Of a stretch of DNA of 64,000 nt, positions 8,310 through 16,647 are shown one piece after another. The translations under genes were made by a program, and so were the position numbers. Location of the stretch: NCBI RefSeq assembly GCF_001571385.1, contig NZ_BCNW01000001.1, positions 1,984,001 to 2,048,000 on the forward strand, written 5' to 3'. This DNA is from Methanofollis ethanolicus. Lineage in GTDB: Archaea; Halobacteriota; Methanomicrobia; Methanomicrobiales; Methanofollaceae. The notes beneath the pieces are model-generated. The model was not told the origin of the DNA. It searched no databases and saw only the letters and a program-made list of their open reading frames with translations. Position 1 is the first letter of the stretch. Every line of letters starts with the position of its first letter.

Positions 8310-10028
8310 ATGCATCTGGAACTATACCTGAATAATCCCTATTACCCATGGAAACAGGCAGAATCCTGGGGGTTCCATTGCTATTACAAGGGGACATTTT
8401 TTCGGGGGACCGATGTCCTGTCTGACCCTGAGGTGGTCGGGGAGGTCATGGGGCAGGGTTCCGGCGTCCCCGAAGTCGACCGCCTCAGGGAGATCGCGGC
8501 CAGAACCATCGGCGAGTTCTGCATCGTCATCGAAACGGACGACCGCCTCTTCTGTATATCTGACCGGATACGGAGTGTCCCTCTCTTCTATGCCATAGAC
8601 CAGGACCGCATCATCGTCTCGGACGATGCGAACATCATCAGGTCTGCCCTGCACCCGGCACTGGACCCGGAGAGTGCAGCGGAGTTTCTGGTAACAGGGT
8701 ACGTGACCGGCGAAGGCACGCTTTTTCAGGGCCTGAGGCAGACGAATGCAGGTGAGATCCTCGTCCTGAATAAGAGAACGGGATCGGTCCATACGACCCC
8801 CTACTATCGGTACCTTCATGGCGACTACTACCAGGAGGACGGGACAGCATTGATGCATGCCCTGGACACGATCCTGTACCGGGTCTTCACGAGGCTGATG
8901 GCATCCACTGCCGAAAGAGGGCAACAGATTGTCGTTCCTTTGAGCGGCGGACTCGATTCGCGGATCATCGCCGCAATGCTCCGAATGGTGGGGGCGAAAG
9001 ATGTTGTCTGCTATAATTACGGGCACCCCATCAACAGGGAGAGCAGAGCAAGCCAGAAAGTGGCGGAGGCACTGGGGTACCCCTGGCATTTCATCGAGTA
9101 CACGCAGGACGCCTGGGAAGAGTGCTACACATCCCCTGAGATGAGGACGTACCAGAAATATAGCGGAAACCTGGCGTCGCAACCTCATATTCAGGATTTT
9201 TTTGCCGTGCATACGCTGAAAAAAGAGGGCATTGTCCGGGACAATGCGGTCTTTGTGCCGGGGCACGCGGGAGATATGCTCAGCGGGTCGCATATCCCGG
9301 CATCGTACCGGAAAGACGGGGAATATTCGCAGGAAAAAGTCATAGACGATCTTCTCACAAAACATTACTCCCTGCTGGGCTGGAACCACAATGGTCTGCG
9401 ATCCCTCTATTCACAGAAGATTGCACGGGGGTGTGGGGATATCAGGGTCCACGACAATGACTCCTGTGCAAACGCCCTTGAATATTTTGATTTCTACGAA
9501 CGCCAGGCAAAGTTCATCGTAAACGCGGTTCGTGTGTACGAATTTTTCGGCTATTCCTGGAGTTTGCCCTTCTGGGATGCCGAGTTGATCGATTTTTACC
9601 TGCATGTGCCCCTGTACCACCGCATCGGACAGAAATTGTACAAGAGGTATGCCAGAGAGAGATTGTTTGTCGGAAAATATGAGGGACTTCGCAAGATAGA
9701 GTGCACAAGCAGATTTGAGACACCACTGAACAATTTTCTCTCAGATGCGAGGCGCGGGCCGTCCTTCCTCATGCACCTCCTCTCTACAGGGGGACAAAAA
9801 ACATCATGGTACAACAAAATCCTTGCCATGCTGGAAGAAAACCGCCTGCCCCTCCCGGAGGTGCTGATGCACTACCCCCCCCTTGTCTCACTGGTCGGCC
9901 AGGAAAGCGCTGTCCCCGAGATCAGACTGAACGGCCTTATCATACAAAATTATCTGAGTCTGATCATCCCTGACGACGGGATCCAGGGATCCTGCCCTGT
10001 GGCCGGAGAGGTTCGGATCGAGCAATAA
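8310..10028 (+). CDS. Asparagine synthetase-like protein (AsnB family), second copy
   Basis: The 572-aa product is a paralogue of the protein at 5150. The two share the N-terminal half (DRIRSVPLFY against DRVRSIPLFY; AAEFLVTGYVTG against AAEFLVTGFVTG), the P-loop SGGLDSR at 212-218, ALGYPWHFIEYT and VFVPGHAGDMLSG. Like the first copy it lacks Cys2 (MHLELY), so the glutaminase half should be inactive or only structural. The last ~100 residues diverge, which suggests different substrates or partners. It has its own promoter. Amide-bond formation on an unidentified acid is the family-based expectation. Confidence 0.85.
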   Translation: MHLELYLNNPYYPWKQAESWGFHCYYKGTFFRGTDVLSDPEVVGEVMGQGSGVPEVDRLREIAARTIGEFCIVIETDDRLFCISDRIRSVPLFYAIDQDRIIVSDDANIIRSALHPALDPESAAEFLVTGYVTGEGTLFQGLRQTNAGEILVLNKRTGSVHTTPYYRYLHGDYYQEDGTALMHALDTILYRVFTRLMASTAERGQQIVVPLSGGLDSRIIAAMLRMVGAKDVVCYNYGHPINRESRASQKVAEALGYPWHFIEYTQDAWEECYTSPEMRTYQKYSGNLASQPHIQDFFAVHTLKKEGIVRDNAVFVPGHAGDMLSGSHIPASYRKDGEYSQEKVIDDLLTKHYSLLGWNHNGLRSLYSQKIARGCGDIRVHDNDSCANALEYFDFYERQAKFIVNAVRVYEFFGYSWSLPFWDAELIDFYLHVPLYHRIGQKLYKRYARERLFVGKYEGLRKIECTSRFETPLNNFLSDARRGPSFLMHLLSTGGQKTSWYNKILAMLEENRLPLPEVLMHYPPLVSLVGQESAVPEIRLNGLIIQNYLSLIIPDDGIQGSCPVAGEVRIEQ

Positions 10029-10149
10029 ATAGTGCGGAGACTCACTCCAGAAACATTCTTTTCAGGTGGCTCCATGAAAATGCTGCAGGTGTACTTCCAT
10101 ACTCAAGTTCACGAGCGCTCGCGCCCCACACCCGGACAGAGGGGGAATA
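10029..10149. other. Short intergenic stretch before element C
   Basis: About 120 bases with no recognised gene. An ACGAGCGCTCGCG partial palindrome lies near 10110, and no T-run terminator is obvious. Confidence 0.3.
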
Positions 10150-10644
10150 GGCTTTGTAGAACCCCTCCCCTTTTCTGGGTACGAGCGTGACTCACCCGCC
10201 TTCCTGCATCTTCGCGCCGGTGGCTCTGCCCCCGGACCCCCAAAACTGCGATTGGGTCAGGAAGGCAAAATCAACGAACATGAAGGGGGAGTTGCTGTCC
10301 CGGGTTCTATCCTGATGTGGGGGGACCGGGAGGCGGCCAGCCCCCCGCAGAGATGGTCATCCAGAGGATTTGCCATGAAAATGATCCAGAAAATCAGTTC
10401 TCCGGGTTTTCATGAGGTTTTGACTCTCAACGAGCACCCCATGATGGAGATGGAGAGGACAAAATCACCTTCAGAAAAGGTGCGCCCTCTGCCTTCCCCG
10501 CCCTATCGTAATCCCGGGGGTCTGGGGGCAGCGCCCCCGGCGCAAGCGTGCGGGAAGGCACGTTGACCAGACAAACTCCTCAGAACAATGTTCATGCGGT
10601 ATGCCTGAGGCGTGCTCCCGACTCATGTCTGATTCTACAGAGCC
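10150..10644. mobile_element. MITE-like element C, longer or composite
   Basis: The left end GGCTTTGTAGAACCCCT and right end GATTCTACAGAGCC match the inverted ends of elements A and B. The 495-bp interior holds the family core twice in altered form: CTCTGCCCCCGGACCCCC near 10224, and CCCTATCGTAATCCCGGGGG at about 10501-10520. This suggests insertion of one copy into another or expansion. No credible coding frame is present. Confidence 0.5.
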
Positions 10645-10799
10645 GGGGAATAGCACCCCTCCTCATCAGGATCCCTGTCTTATCTTTCCGGGGCCAATCC
10701 AGAATGAGGGACGACCGAAGGGGGTCGAGAAAAACTCCAGACCGGCGGCGAGCAGAGGAACACTATCTCCCGAGCAAAAAAACAGGATGATGGGCCCAT
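10645..10799. repeat. Degenerate MITE-related sequence
   Basis: A segment around 10665-10705 (GGATCCCTGTC, then CCGGGGCCAATCC) resembles sequence at about 22108-22145 in another gap. The rest shows no recognised feature. Confidence 0.35.
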
Positions 10800-11798
10800 T
10801 CAGGTACCCATGATCGCAGAGGAGAGTTTCAGATACGCGGACTTTTTCGTCACCCCGTAATAGGGGACGAGGTTCGGACTGAAATTCTGGGTAAACTCGG
10901 CGAGATAGGGAATATTTGCCGTCATCAGGTTCATCTCGCGGTATCCCCTCTCCTTGAACTCCCGAATGGCCTCGGAGAGAAGGAGGAAGGAGGCTCCGGA
11001 AGCCTTGGACTCGTGACTGGTTGCAGCAGCCCAGCGGTAGACCCTCCGGTTGTCGAAGAGATAGAAATCCCCGCTGATCACGTCGCCGTCCGGGTTCTGC
11101 GCGGTGACCAGTTCGCAGTTCCCGCGTGCGTGGAAGGTCTCGAATATGCTGTGGAACAGGGGTTTCTGAAGGGGTGGCGCCATACCCCTGTTCTGGAAAG
11201 TACGTTCGAAGAGTTCATAGAATGTGTCGATATCTTCTGATTTTCGGATTACAATCCCAGTTTCTGTTCCTTTTTTCACATTCCTCTTTGCATTTCTCGA
11301 CAAACTGACCGCGGCCGGGTCGATATAGTACGTATACAACACATTGGTCTGCCACCCTTCCCAGATGAAGCACCTGATATCTCTCCACTCCGGAGCATTC
11401 ACAATATGAAGGCTGTCAAAATCCTCCGCATTCATATACCCGATCAGGGACCGTATCGCATCCTGCCGCTTCTGCTCGCGGGCACGGCCACTGCCCCCCT
11501 CCTGAGACAGAAAAACGATCCCGCCGTAGGGATTCATCGGCGGGATCGATGTTCCGATATGGAGGAGACCTCCGATCTGATAGAAAAAAAGAGGACAGCC
11601 TCCGATAAGTTTTCCCCCATCGAAACACCCGTAGATATTATAGTCCATCCCCCGTACACGGCTCATGACAGATAGCCACGGACTGGAATGGAATATCGAA
11701 CCCTCAGGCGCAGATCTCACGACCGCGTCCCATGCAGGGAGTTCGTCCATGCCAAGACGCCGGACCGAGATGTCAGAGATACCTGGACCACCAATCAT
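10800..11798 (-). CDS. FemAB-like / GNAT-fold acyltransferase
   Basis: The 332-aa product has the double GNAT-like layout of FemAB-family and LPG-synthase-like proteins. The N-terminal domain contains SSPWLSVMSRVRGMDYNIYG and a PMNPYGGIVF motif. The second domain contains LSRNAKRNVKKGTETGIVIR, where basic residues follow the conserved serine, and RWAAATSHESKASGASFLLL, a typical substrate-site sequence. Bacterial homologues add amino acids to peptidoglycan bridges. Methanogens of this group have no murein, so aminoacylation or acylation of a surface glycan is likelier. It overlaps the deacetylase gene upstream by 26 nt, which indicates co-translation. Confidence 0.8.
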   Translation of the reverse strand: MIGGPGISDISVRRLGMDELPAWDAVVRSAPEGSIFHSSPWLSVMSRVRGMDYNIYGCFDGGKLIGGCPLFFYQIGGLLHIGTSIPPMNPYGGIVFLSQEGGSGRAREQKRQDAIRSLIGYMNAEDFDSLHIVNAPEWRDIRCFIWEGWQTNVLYTYYIDPAAVSLSRNAKRNVKKGTETGIVIRKSEDIDTFYELFERTFQNRGMAPPLQKPLFHSIFETFHARGNCELVTAQNPDGDVISGDFYLFDNRRVYRWAAATSHESKASGASFLLLSEAIREFKERGYREMNLMTANIPYLAEFTQNFSPNLVPYYGVTKKSAYLKLSSAIMGT

Positions 11799-12798
11799 AA
11801 AGCTCCTTGCCAGATGTCATCCACGCACCTTCCTTTGAACAATAATCCAGCATTCTTTTATACAGTTTCAGATAGTCCCCTGACATGCAGTTGTTATGCC
11901 AGAGGACATTGAGAACGCCGTGGCACTGCTTCACATTCTCAATAATCTGCCGGGTCAGCTCCCACGAGAGGTCCAGGTCAAGATGCATGTAGTAAAAGAG
12001 CGTCTTGTCCATGATCGCGAGAGGGATCTCGACGATGTCCATCGGCCGGTTATTCCTGAGGTCAAACGGTTTGTACGGATAACACATCCCATTTCTGAAA
12101 CCAGCGCAATCAGCAAATCCCATCGTCGAATCATACTGAAAACCGGCCTTTGAGAGATATTCCCAGGTCTCAGGCACTTTAATCTTGAGATAGTGGTTCC
12201 GATAACCAACCACCGGTTCGTTCAGCAATTTTTCCAGCCGTCTTTTTTTCTCCCTGATATCGTCGGGATTATTATAGGTCTGGTGGCCCCCATGGAGGCC
12301 GACCTCATGTCCCTGGTCCACGATCATGCCCAGATCCGGCCCCAGGTCTTCGATGTCATAGGCATAATCCTCGCTGTCAGGATCCAGAACAAGAAAGAAA
12401 AAGGTTGATCTGGCACCATAGTCCTGTTCCATCGCGATAATGTCCTGAAAATTGCACCAGGGTAACCTCTTCGTCTTCATCTGCACCAGGGACCGTTTCG
12501 CATCAGAGAAACGACCGTCGCGGAGGGCATTGAATGCTTTCACCCCTTTGCCATGGAGAGAACTGTACACAGTATCGATATCATGTGTCAGGCAGAGCGC
12601 GAACTGCCTGCCGTCAGGGTACTCGGGACAGAAGCCCCGGTCGAACAGATACCGTGAGGCGACCGGTTCGAAAATATTCCGGTTCTTGCTGAGATAGAAA
12701 GGAAAACGATCGTACCGGTCGCGGAAGCCGGGAGTATATTCTTCACTCCGTGTATAGAGGGCCCAGACTTCAGGATCTTCTCTGAGTATTCCCAGCAT
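11773..12798 (-). CDS. Polysaccharide deacetylase-like protein (NodB fold)
   Basis: The 341-aa product contains the NodB signature LTHDIDTV (Asp73 and Asp75 with His72). It also has a His cluster in GHEVGLHGGH (His164, His169, His172), which should bind the catalytic divalent metal. ALCLTHD, STFFFLVLD and a C-terminal VLNVLWHNNCMSG strand complete the (beta/alpha)-barrel pattern of the carbohydrate esterase 4 family. It lacks a signal peptide, so it may act on intracellular glycan precursors or a non-glycan amide. The reading frame runs into the FemAB-like gene with 26-nt overlap. Deacetylation of a surface glycan is inferred from fold and context. Confidence 0.85.
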   Translation of the reverse strand: MLGILREDPEVWALYTRSEEYTPGFRDRYDRFPFYLSKNRNIFEPVASRYLFDRGFCPEYPDGRQFALCLTHDIDTVYSSLHGKGVKAFNALRDGRFSDAKRSLVQMKTKRLPWCNFQDIIAMEQDYGARSTFFFLVLDPDSEDYAYDIEDLGPDLGMIVDQGHEVGLHGGHQTYNNPDDIREKKRRLEKLLNEPVVGYRNHYLKIKVPETWEYLSKAGFQYDSTMGFADCAGFRNGMCYPYKPFDLRNNRPMDIVEIPLAIMDKTLFYYMHLDLDLSWELTRQIIENVKQCHGVLNVLWHNNCMSGDYLKLYKRMLDYCSKEGAWMTSGKELYDWWSRYL

Positions 12799-12877
12799 GA
12801 ATCAGATATCCCTCGCATTATCCCCAAAATATGACACTACCTTTTCCAGGGAACAGTTTGAGACGTAGGTATTCGGA

Positions 12878-12891
12878 TCTGATATATATAA
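12878..12891 (-). promoter_or_regulatory. TATA box for the deacetylase-FemAB operon
   Basis: On the minus strand the sequence reads AACTTATATATATC. It lies about 80-90 nt before the start codon at 12798, which implies a leader of about 55-60 nt. Confidence 0.5.
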
Positions 12892-12969
12892 GTTTTCCAG
12901 CCATCTTGTCGATTCCCTGACGAGTGTGCCCGGATCCGGTGTGCACTCCATAATGGCGATTCACAGGCT

Positions 12970-13024
12970 ATTCTCTCTGGAATGAGAGAATTTCTCACCT
13001 TTCCCTGCCCTCTGGATGGGCAGG
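12970..13024 (-). terminator. Two adjacent hairpins after the GDPD gene
   Basis: ATTCTCTC/GAGAGAAT (12970-12977 with 12984-12991) and CCTGCCC/GGGCAGG (13004-13010 with 13018-13024) are two perfect stems. They lie between the end of the phosphodiesterase gene and the deacetylase promoter. Transcription stop or mRNA 3' protection is plausible. Confidence 0.35.
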
Positions 13025-13073
13025 CTGGACAGCCACACTGACCTCATTCCCGCGACGTTTCCATGGCCAGCAA

Positions 13074-13775
13074 TCATGATTCATGTCTCCGGGTCTTCTC
13101 CGTGTCCCTGAGAAACGCTCTCATCCTGCAGGGGTCGTCCGATGCACAGCCGTCGGCACCGATGTCCTGTGCCGCCAGGGCCTCGTCTCCTGTATTCAGC
13201 ACCCAGGGGATCACGATGAGGCCCAGCCGATGTGCCTGATCGATCAGGGAAGACGTGAGGAGGTCTTTCCTGGGGAGGATCGCATCAGCACGGACAGAAA
13301 CGGCGAGCGAGAGGGTATCCCCCCCGCATCGCGAGAAGATGAACCCTGTCCGGACACCGGGCAGGAGGCCCTTCACTTTTCTAATGCTCTCTTCGTGGAA
13401 TGATACGACAAAGAGTTTTTCAGGATCATATCCGCTCAGCACGCGGCAGACCGTCTCCTCACTCCCTTTCTCCTTGATCTCGACAAAAAGGCCACAACGC
13501 CCGGTGACCAGAGAGACGACCTCCTGAAGAGTCGGAATGTGTTCTCCGTCTCCAGCGTCGAGTGCCTTCAGTTCGGAGAGCAGGTACGTGCATACGGCCC
13601 CGCTGCCATCGGTCGTACGGTCGAGAGTGGCGTCGTGCATGACAACGGGTACGTTGTCACGGCTCAGACGGGCATCGACCTCGACATAATCGGCGCATGC
13701 CATCCCAATCTCCAGTGCACGCAGGGTGTTCTCCGGGGCCGCCGCCCGTGCACCCCGGTGACCGACGATGAACAT
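13074..13775 (-). CDS. Glycerophosphodiester phosphodiesterase
   Basis: The 233-aa product starts MFIVGHRGARAAAPENT. It shows the full GDPD signature: His6-Arg7 in GHRG, the PENT motif, Glu32 and Asp34 (VEVDARLS) as metal ligands, and His47 in VMHDATLDRTTDG as the second catalytic His. The (beta/alpha)8 barrel ends with PWVLNTGDEALAAQDIGADG. It should hydrolyse glycerophosphodiesters to glycerol phosphate plus an alcohol. There is no signal peptide, so action is cytoplasmic. The frame is open further upstream, but that extension overlaps the divergent flavoprotein gene and lacks family resemblance. The length is normal for short GDPDs. Confidence 0.9.
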   Translation of the reverse strand: MFIVGHRGARAAAPENTLRALEIGMACADYVEVDARLSRDNVPVVMHDATLDRTTDGSGAVCTYLLSELKALDAGDGEHIPTLQEVVSLVTGRCGLFVEIKEKGSEETVCRVLSGYDPEKLFVVSFHEESIRKVKGLLPGVRTGFIFSRCGGDTLSLAVSVRADAILPRKDLLTSSLIDQAHRLGLIVIPWVLNTGDEALAAQDIGADGCASDDPCRMRAFLRDTEKTRRHES

Positions 13776-13872
13776 GGCGCAGAATGAGGTTGTGGCCAGA
13801 TACATATGCCGCGGGACTGTCCGGCACCTATTTATTGCCGGCGGCTTTGATGGAGGGGGAGGGGGATGGTGC

Positions 13873-15306
13873 ATGAAGGAGTACGACCTCATCGTTATCG
13901 GCACAGGTTCGGCGATGCCCATCGTGGACGCAGTCCTTGAGGAGAACCCGGACACTCGCATTGCGGTCATCGACAGGGACGAACCCGGCGGGATCTGCCT
14001 GACGCGGGGGTGCATCCCCTCGAAGATGCTGGTGTACCCGGCAGAACTGGTCAGGGAGATCGAGAGGGCGCCCGCCTTCGGCATCGACGCGAGTCTGAAG
14101 GGCATCGACTTTCGGCGGGTCATGGAGAGAATGCGGGAGACAGTCGACCGCGATGTCGCGGGGATCAGGAGGGCGCTCGAAGAGTCGCCGGGTGTCGATT
14201 ATTATCGTGCGATCGCTTCTTTCACCGCCCCGTACACCCTCTCTGTGGACGGGACCGGGATCCATGCGGAAAAGATCCTCCTCTGCACCGGCTCGAAGCC
14301 CGGCGTCCCTCCGGTGGCGGGGCTTGAACGGGTGCCCTACCTGACGAGCGACACCCTCCTCGGACTGGACACACTCCCGCCGACGGTGGCGGTCATCGGC
14401 GGCGGGTACATCGCCGCGGAGTACGGCCACTTCCTCGCCGCCATGGGTTCAAAGGTCACGGTCATCGGGAGAAACCCGCAGTTCATCCCAGAGGAAGAAC
14501 CCGAGGTCTCGGCGCTGGCACGCAAAGTGCTCGGGGAGCACCTCACCATCGTCACCGACCAGGAGGTCAGGAGCGCAGAGAACCGCCCCGGCGGGACGGT
14601 CGGGCTTGTCGCCCGTGACCGGGGCACCGGAGAAGAGACCGAGTACGTCGCCGACACCGTGCTCGTGGCCTCAGGGCGGATCCCGAACACCGACATCCTC
14701 CACCCGGAGAGAGGGGGCGTCAGAACCGACGCCCGCGGCTGGATCGAGGTCGACGACTATCTCCAGACGTCGCAGACCGGCGTCTGGGCGCTCGGCGACG
14801 CAAACGGGAAGTACCTCTTCAAACACGTGGCAAACTACGAGGCGCGGATCGTGTACGTCAATGCCTTTCTCGGCGAGCGCGTCAGGGCCGACTACAGGGT
14901 CGTCCCGCATGCGGTCTTCACTTGGCCGGAGATCGCCGCGGTCGGCATGAGAGAGAGGGAGGCCGTCGAGGCGTACGGGGCCGACAGAGTCTCCATCGGT
15001 TTCCAGCGGTATCAGGACACGGCGAAGGGGGAGGCGATGGGAGTCCGCGACGGCTTCGTCAAGGTGATCGTCGAGAACAGAAGCGGCCATGTCCTCGGCG
15101 CCCACATCGTCGGACCTTCGGCGTCGGTCCTCATCCAGGAGGTCGTCACCCTGATGTACACCGACCTGCATGCCAGAAGGCTGGTCCTCGCGAGCATGCA
15201 CATCCATCCGGCCCTCGGTGAGGTCGTCCAGAGAGCATTTTCCTCTCTCATGAGTCCTGCGGAGTATCGTCGGCTTCTGGACGATTACGGGCTTTCGGCA
15301 CAATAA
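13873..15306 (+). CDS. Dihydrolipoamide dehydrogenase-like FAD disulfide reductase
   Basis: The 477-aa product begins MKEYDLIVIGTGSAMPIVDA, with a GxGxxx dinucleotide motif for FAD. The redox pair is Cys42 and Cys47 in GGICLTRGCIPSK. The NAD(P) site is VAVIGGGYIAAEYGHFLAAMG, and a second FAD contact is GVWALGDANG. The C-terminal MHIHPALGEVVQRAF supplies the His-Glu pair of the partner subunit. It belongs to the Lpd/mercuric reductase/mycothione reductase family. Hydrogenotrophic methanogens lack 2-oxoacid dehydrogenase complexes and no lipoyl genes lie nearby, so the disulfide substrate is unknown. The start was chosen at the ATG next to the flavin fold, 97 nt from the divergent GDPD start. 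Confidence 0.85.
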   Translation: MKEYDLIVIGTGSAMPIVDAVLEENPDTRIAVIDRDEPGGICLTRGCIPSKMLVYPAELVREIERAPAFGIDASLKGIDFRRVMERMRETVDRDVAGIRRALEESPGVDYYRAIASFTAPYTLSVDGTGIHAEKILLCTGSKPGVPPVAGLERVPYLTSDTLLGLDTLPPTVAVIGGGYIAAEYGHFLAAMGSKVTVIGRNPQFIPEEEPEVSALARKVLGEHLTIVTDQEVRSAENRPGGTVGLVARDRGTGEETEYVADTVLVASGRIPNTDILHPERGGVRTDARGWIEVDDYLQTSQTGVWALGDANGKYLFKHVANYEARIVYVNAFLGERVRADYRVVPHAVFTWPEIAAVGMREREAVEAYGADRVSIGFQRYQDTAKGEAMGVRDGFVKVIVENRSGHVLGAHIVGPSASVLIQEVVTLMYTDLHARRLVLASMHIHPALGEVVQRAFSSLMSPAEYRRLLDDYGLSAQ

Positions 15307-15332
15307 AAGGATAGAAAAAAGGGGGAGGGGAA

Positions 15333-16127
15333 TCACTCCATCTTATACTTCTGGATGAGTTCCTGCCTGTAGGGGTCGTTCATGAACTTCTCAAGGCCGT
15401 CGTTGATCGTGGCGAGGAGTTCGTTGTCGCCTTTCCGGACCGCAATCCCGAACTGTTCGCCGGTGTCGACGGACCCGATCTTCTGGAGTTTCTTGCCGGC
15501 GATGACGTCGTTGATCACGGTGCTGTCGAACATAACCGCATCGATGTTGCCGTTCTGAAGGTCGGTCACCGCATTGGCGATGTTGTCATGATGTTTGAGG
15601 TTCTTCTTGTCCATGAGGCCCTTCTGAACGAGGTTCTCGTCGATCCAGATCTCGGCGGTGGTGCCGCGCTGGGTGCCGATGGTCGCCTTTCCGGCAAGGA
15701 CGTCGTCCATTGTCAGGGCCGACCCCTCGCGCGCGATAACGGTCTGGTTGACGGTCCAGTACGGGATGGAGAAGTTCACCTGTTCCAGCCTCTCCGGCGT
15801 GATGGTCATGCTCGAGTGGACCAGGTCGATGTTTTTGCCTTTCAGGGCAGGGACAAGGCTTTCAAAGGCGATCTGCTTGAATTCGACATTGAAACCCTCT
15901 TTTTCCGCGATCCAGAGCATGGTCTCGGTGTCGAAACCGGTCGGCTTGCCGTCCTTGCCCATGATGGAGAACGGCGGATAGGGGGCGTCAATTCCCACGA
16001 CATAGGTTGGTTTTTCCTCTGCACCGGACTGTGCAGGGGTCTTGGAGTCGCTTCCGGTGCAACCCGCAAATGCCACACAGCACACTGCAAGGCAGAGCAC
16101 GAGTGCCGTCAGAATTTTTTGAGACAT
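15333..16127 (-). CDS. Amino-acid ABC transporter substrate-binding lipoprotein
   Basis: The 264-aa product carries a lipoprotein signal with a lipobox ending VAFAGC (Cys23), followed by a Ser/Lys/Glu linker. The mature part is a type 3 periplasmic-binding fold: TYVVGIDAPYPPFSIMGKDG, GFDTETMLWIAEKEG, LVPALKGKNIDLVHSSMTIT and GTQRGTTAEIW are the usual contacts for polar amino acids. It should capture an amino acid outside the membrane. No permease or ATPase gene lies next to it, so it is an orphan here and must use partners elsewhere. It is convergent with the flavoprotein gene, with only 26 nt between the stop codons. Confidence 0.9.
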   Translation of the reverse strand: MSQKILTALVLCLAVCCVAFAGCTGSDSKTPAQSGAEEKPTYVVGIDAPYPPFSIMGKDGKPTGFDTETMLWIAEKEGFNVEFKQIAFESLVPALKGKNIDLVHSSMTITPERLEQVNFSIPYWTVNQTVIAREGSALTMDDVLAGKATIGTQRGTTAEIWIDENLVQKGLMDKKNLKHHDNIANAVTDLQNGNIDAVMFDSTVINDVIAGKKLQKIGSVDTGEQFGIAVRKGDNELLATINDGLEKFMNDPYRQELIQKYKME

Positions 16128-16291
16128 CAGAATGGTGTTTGAATGTAAAGGTAATATCTATTATTAATTGTACCAGATGCATACAATGTAGGGCATGCCT
16201 TGATAGCTGAAAATAGGGCCTGAAAATATCTGGCCCCCGATGCTGGTGCGAGGGGTGGATATATAGGGAGAGACTGCCACCTCCTCCATCG

Positions 16292-16549
16292 ATGCGGACA
16301 AGCCACCGGATCCTCCTCAGACTCCTCCATGATCCTGCCTGCGACTTTGCGGCGGTCGCGGTCGTCTTCATCGATCGCGGTGCCCCGGGCGACTGCTCAC
16401 AGATCGAAGGCAGGGAAATCGCGGCGATCGAAGGGGCACATATGGTGGTCGAAACAGATCGGGGGCCGAAGTACATCCCCATCCACCGGGTGCTCAGGAT
16501 CCTCTATCAGGGGGAGGTGATCTGGGAAAGGGAGGAGGCCGGCCCCTGA
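16292..16549 (+). CDS. DUF504 domain protein
   Basis: The 85-aa product matches the DUF504/UPF0248 pattern: MRTSHRILLRLLHDP at the start, a central VVFIDRG strand, and YIPIHRVLRILYQGEVIWER near the end. The family occurs across archaea and is sometimes fused to or adjacent to RNA-repair enzymes; its biochemical role is not settled. A TATA-like GGATATATAGG lies near 16256-16266, giving a nearly leaderless message. It is divergent from the binding-protein gene. Confidence 0.8.
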   Translation: MRTSHRILLRLLHDPACDFAAVAVVFIDRGAPGDCSQIEGREIAAIEGAHMVVETDRGPKYIPIHRVLRILYQGEVIWEREEAGP

Positions 16550-16647
16550 GGAGAAGAAGCATAATTTCGATCCTATTTCCTTTCAGGATTTGATCGGCAC
16601 ATGCAGCATTAAAAATCTATATATTCACCAGAATCCAGGTACCGACG

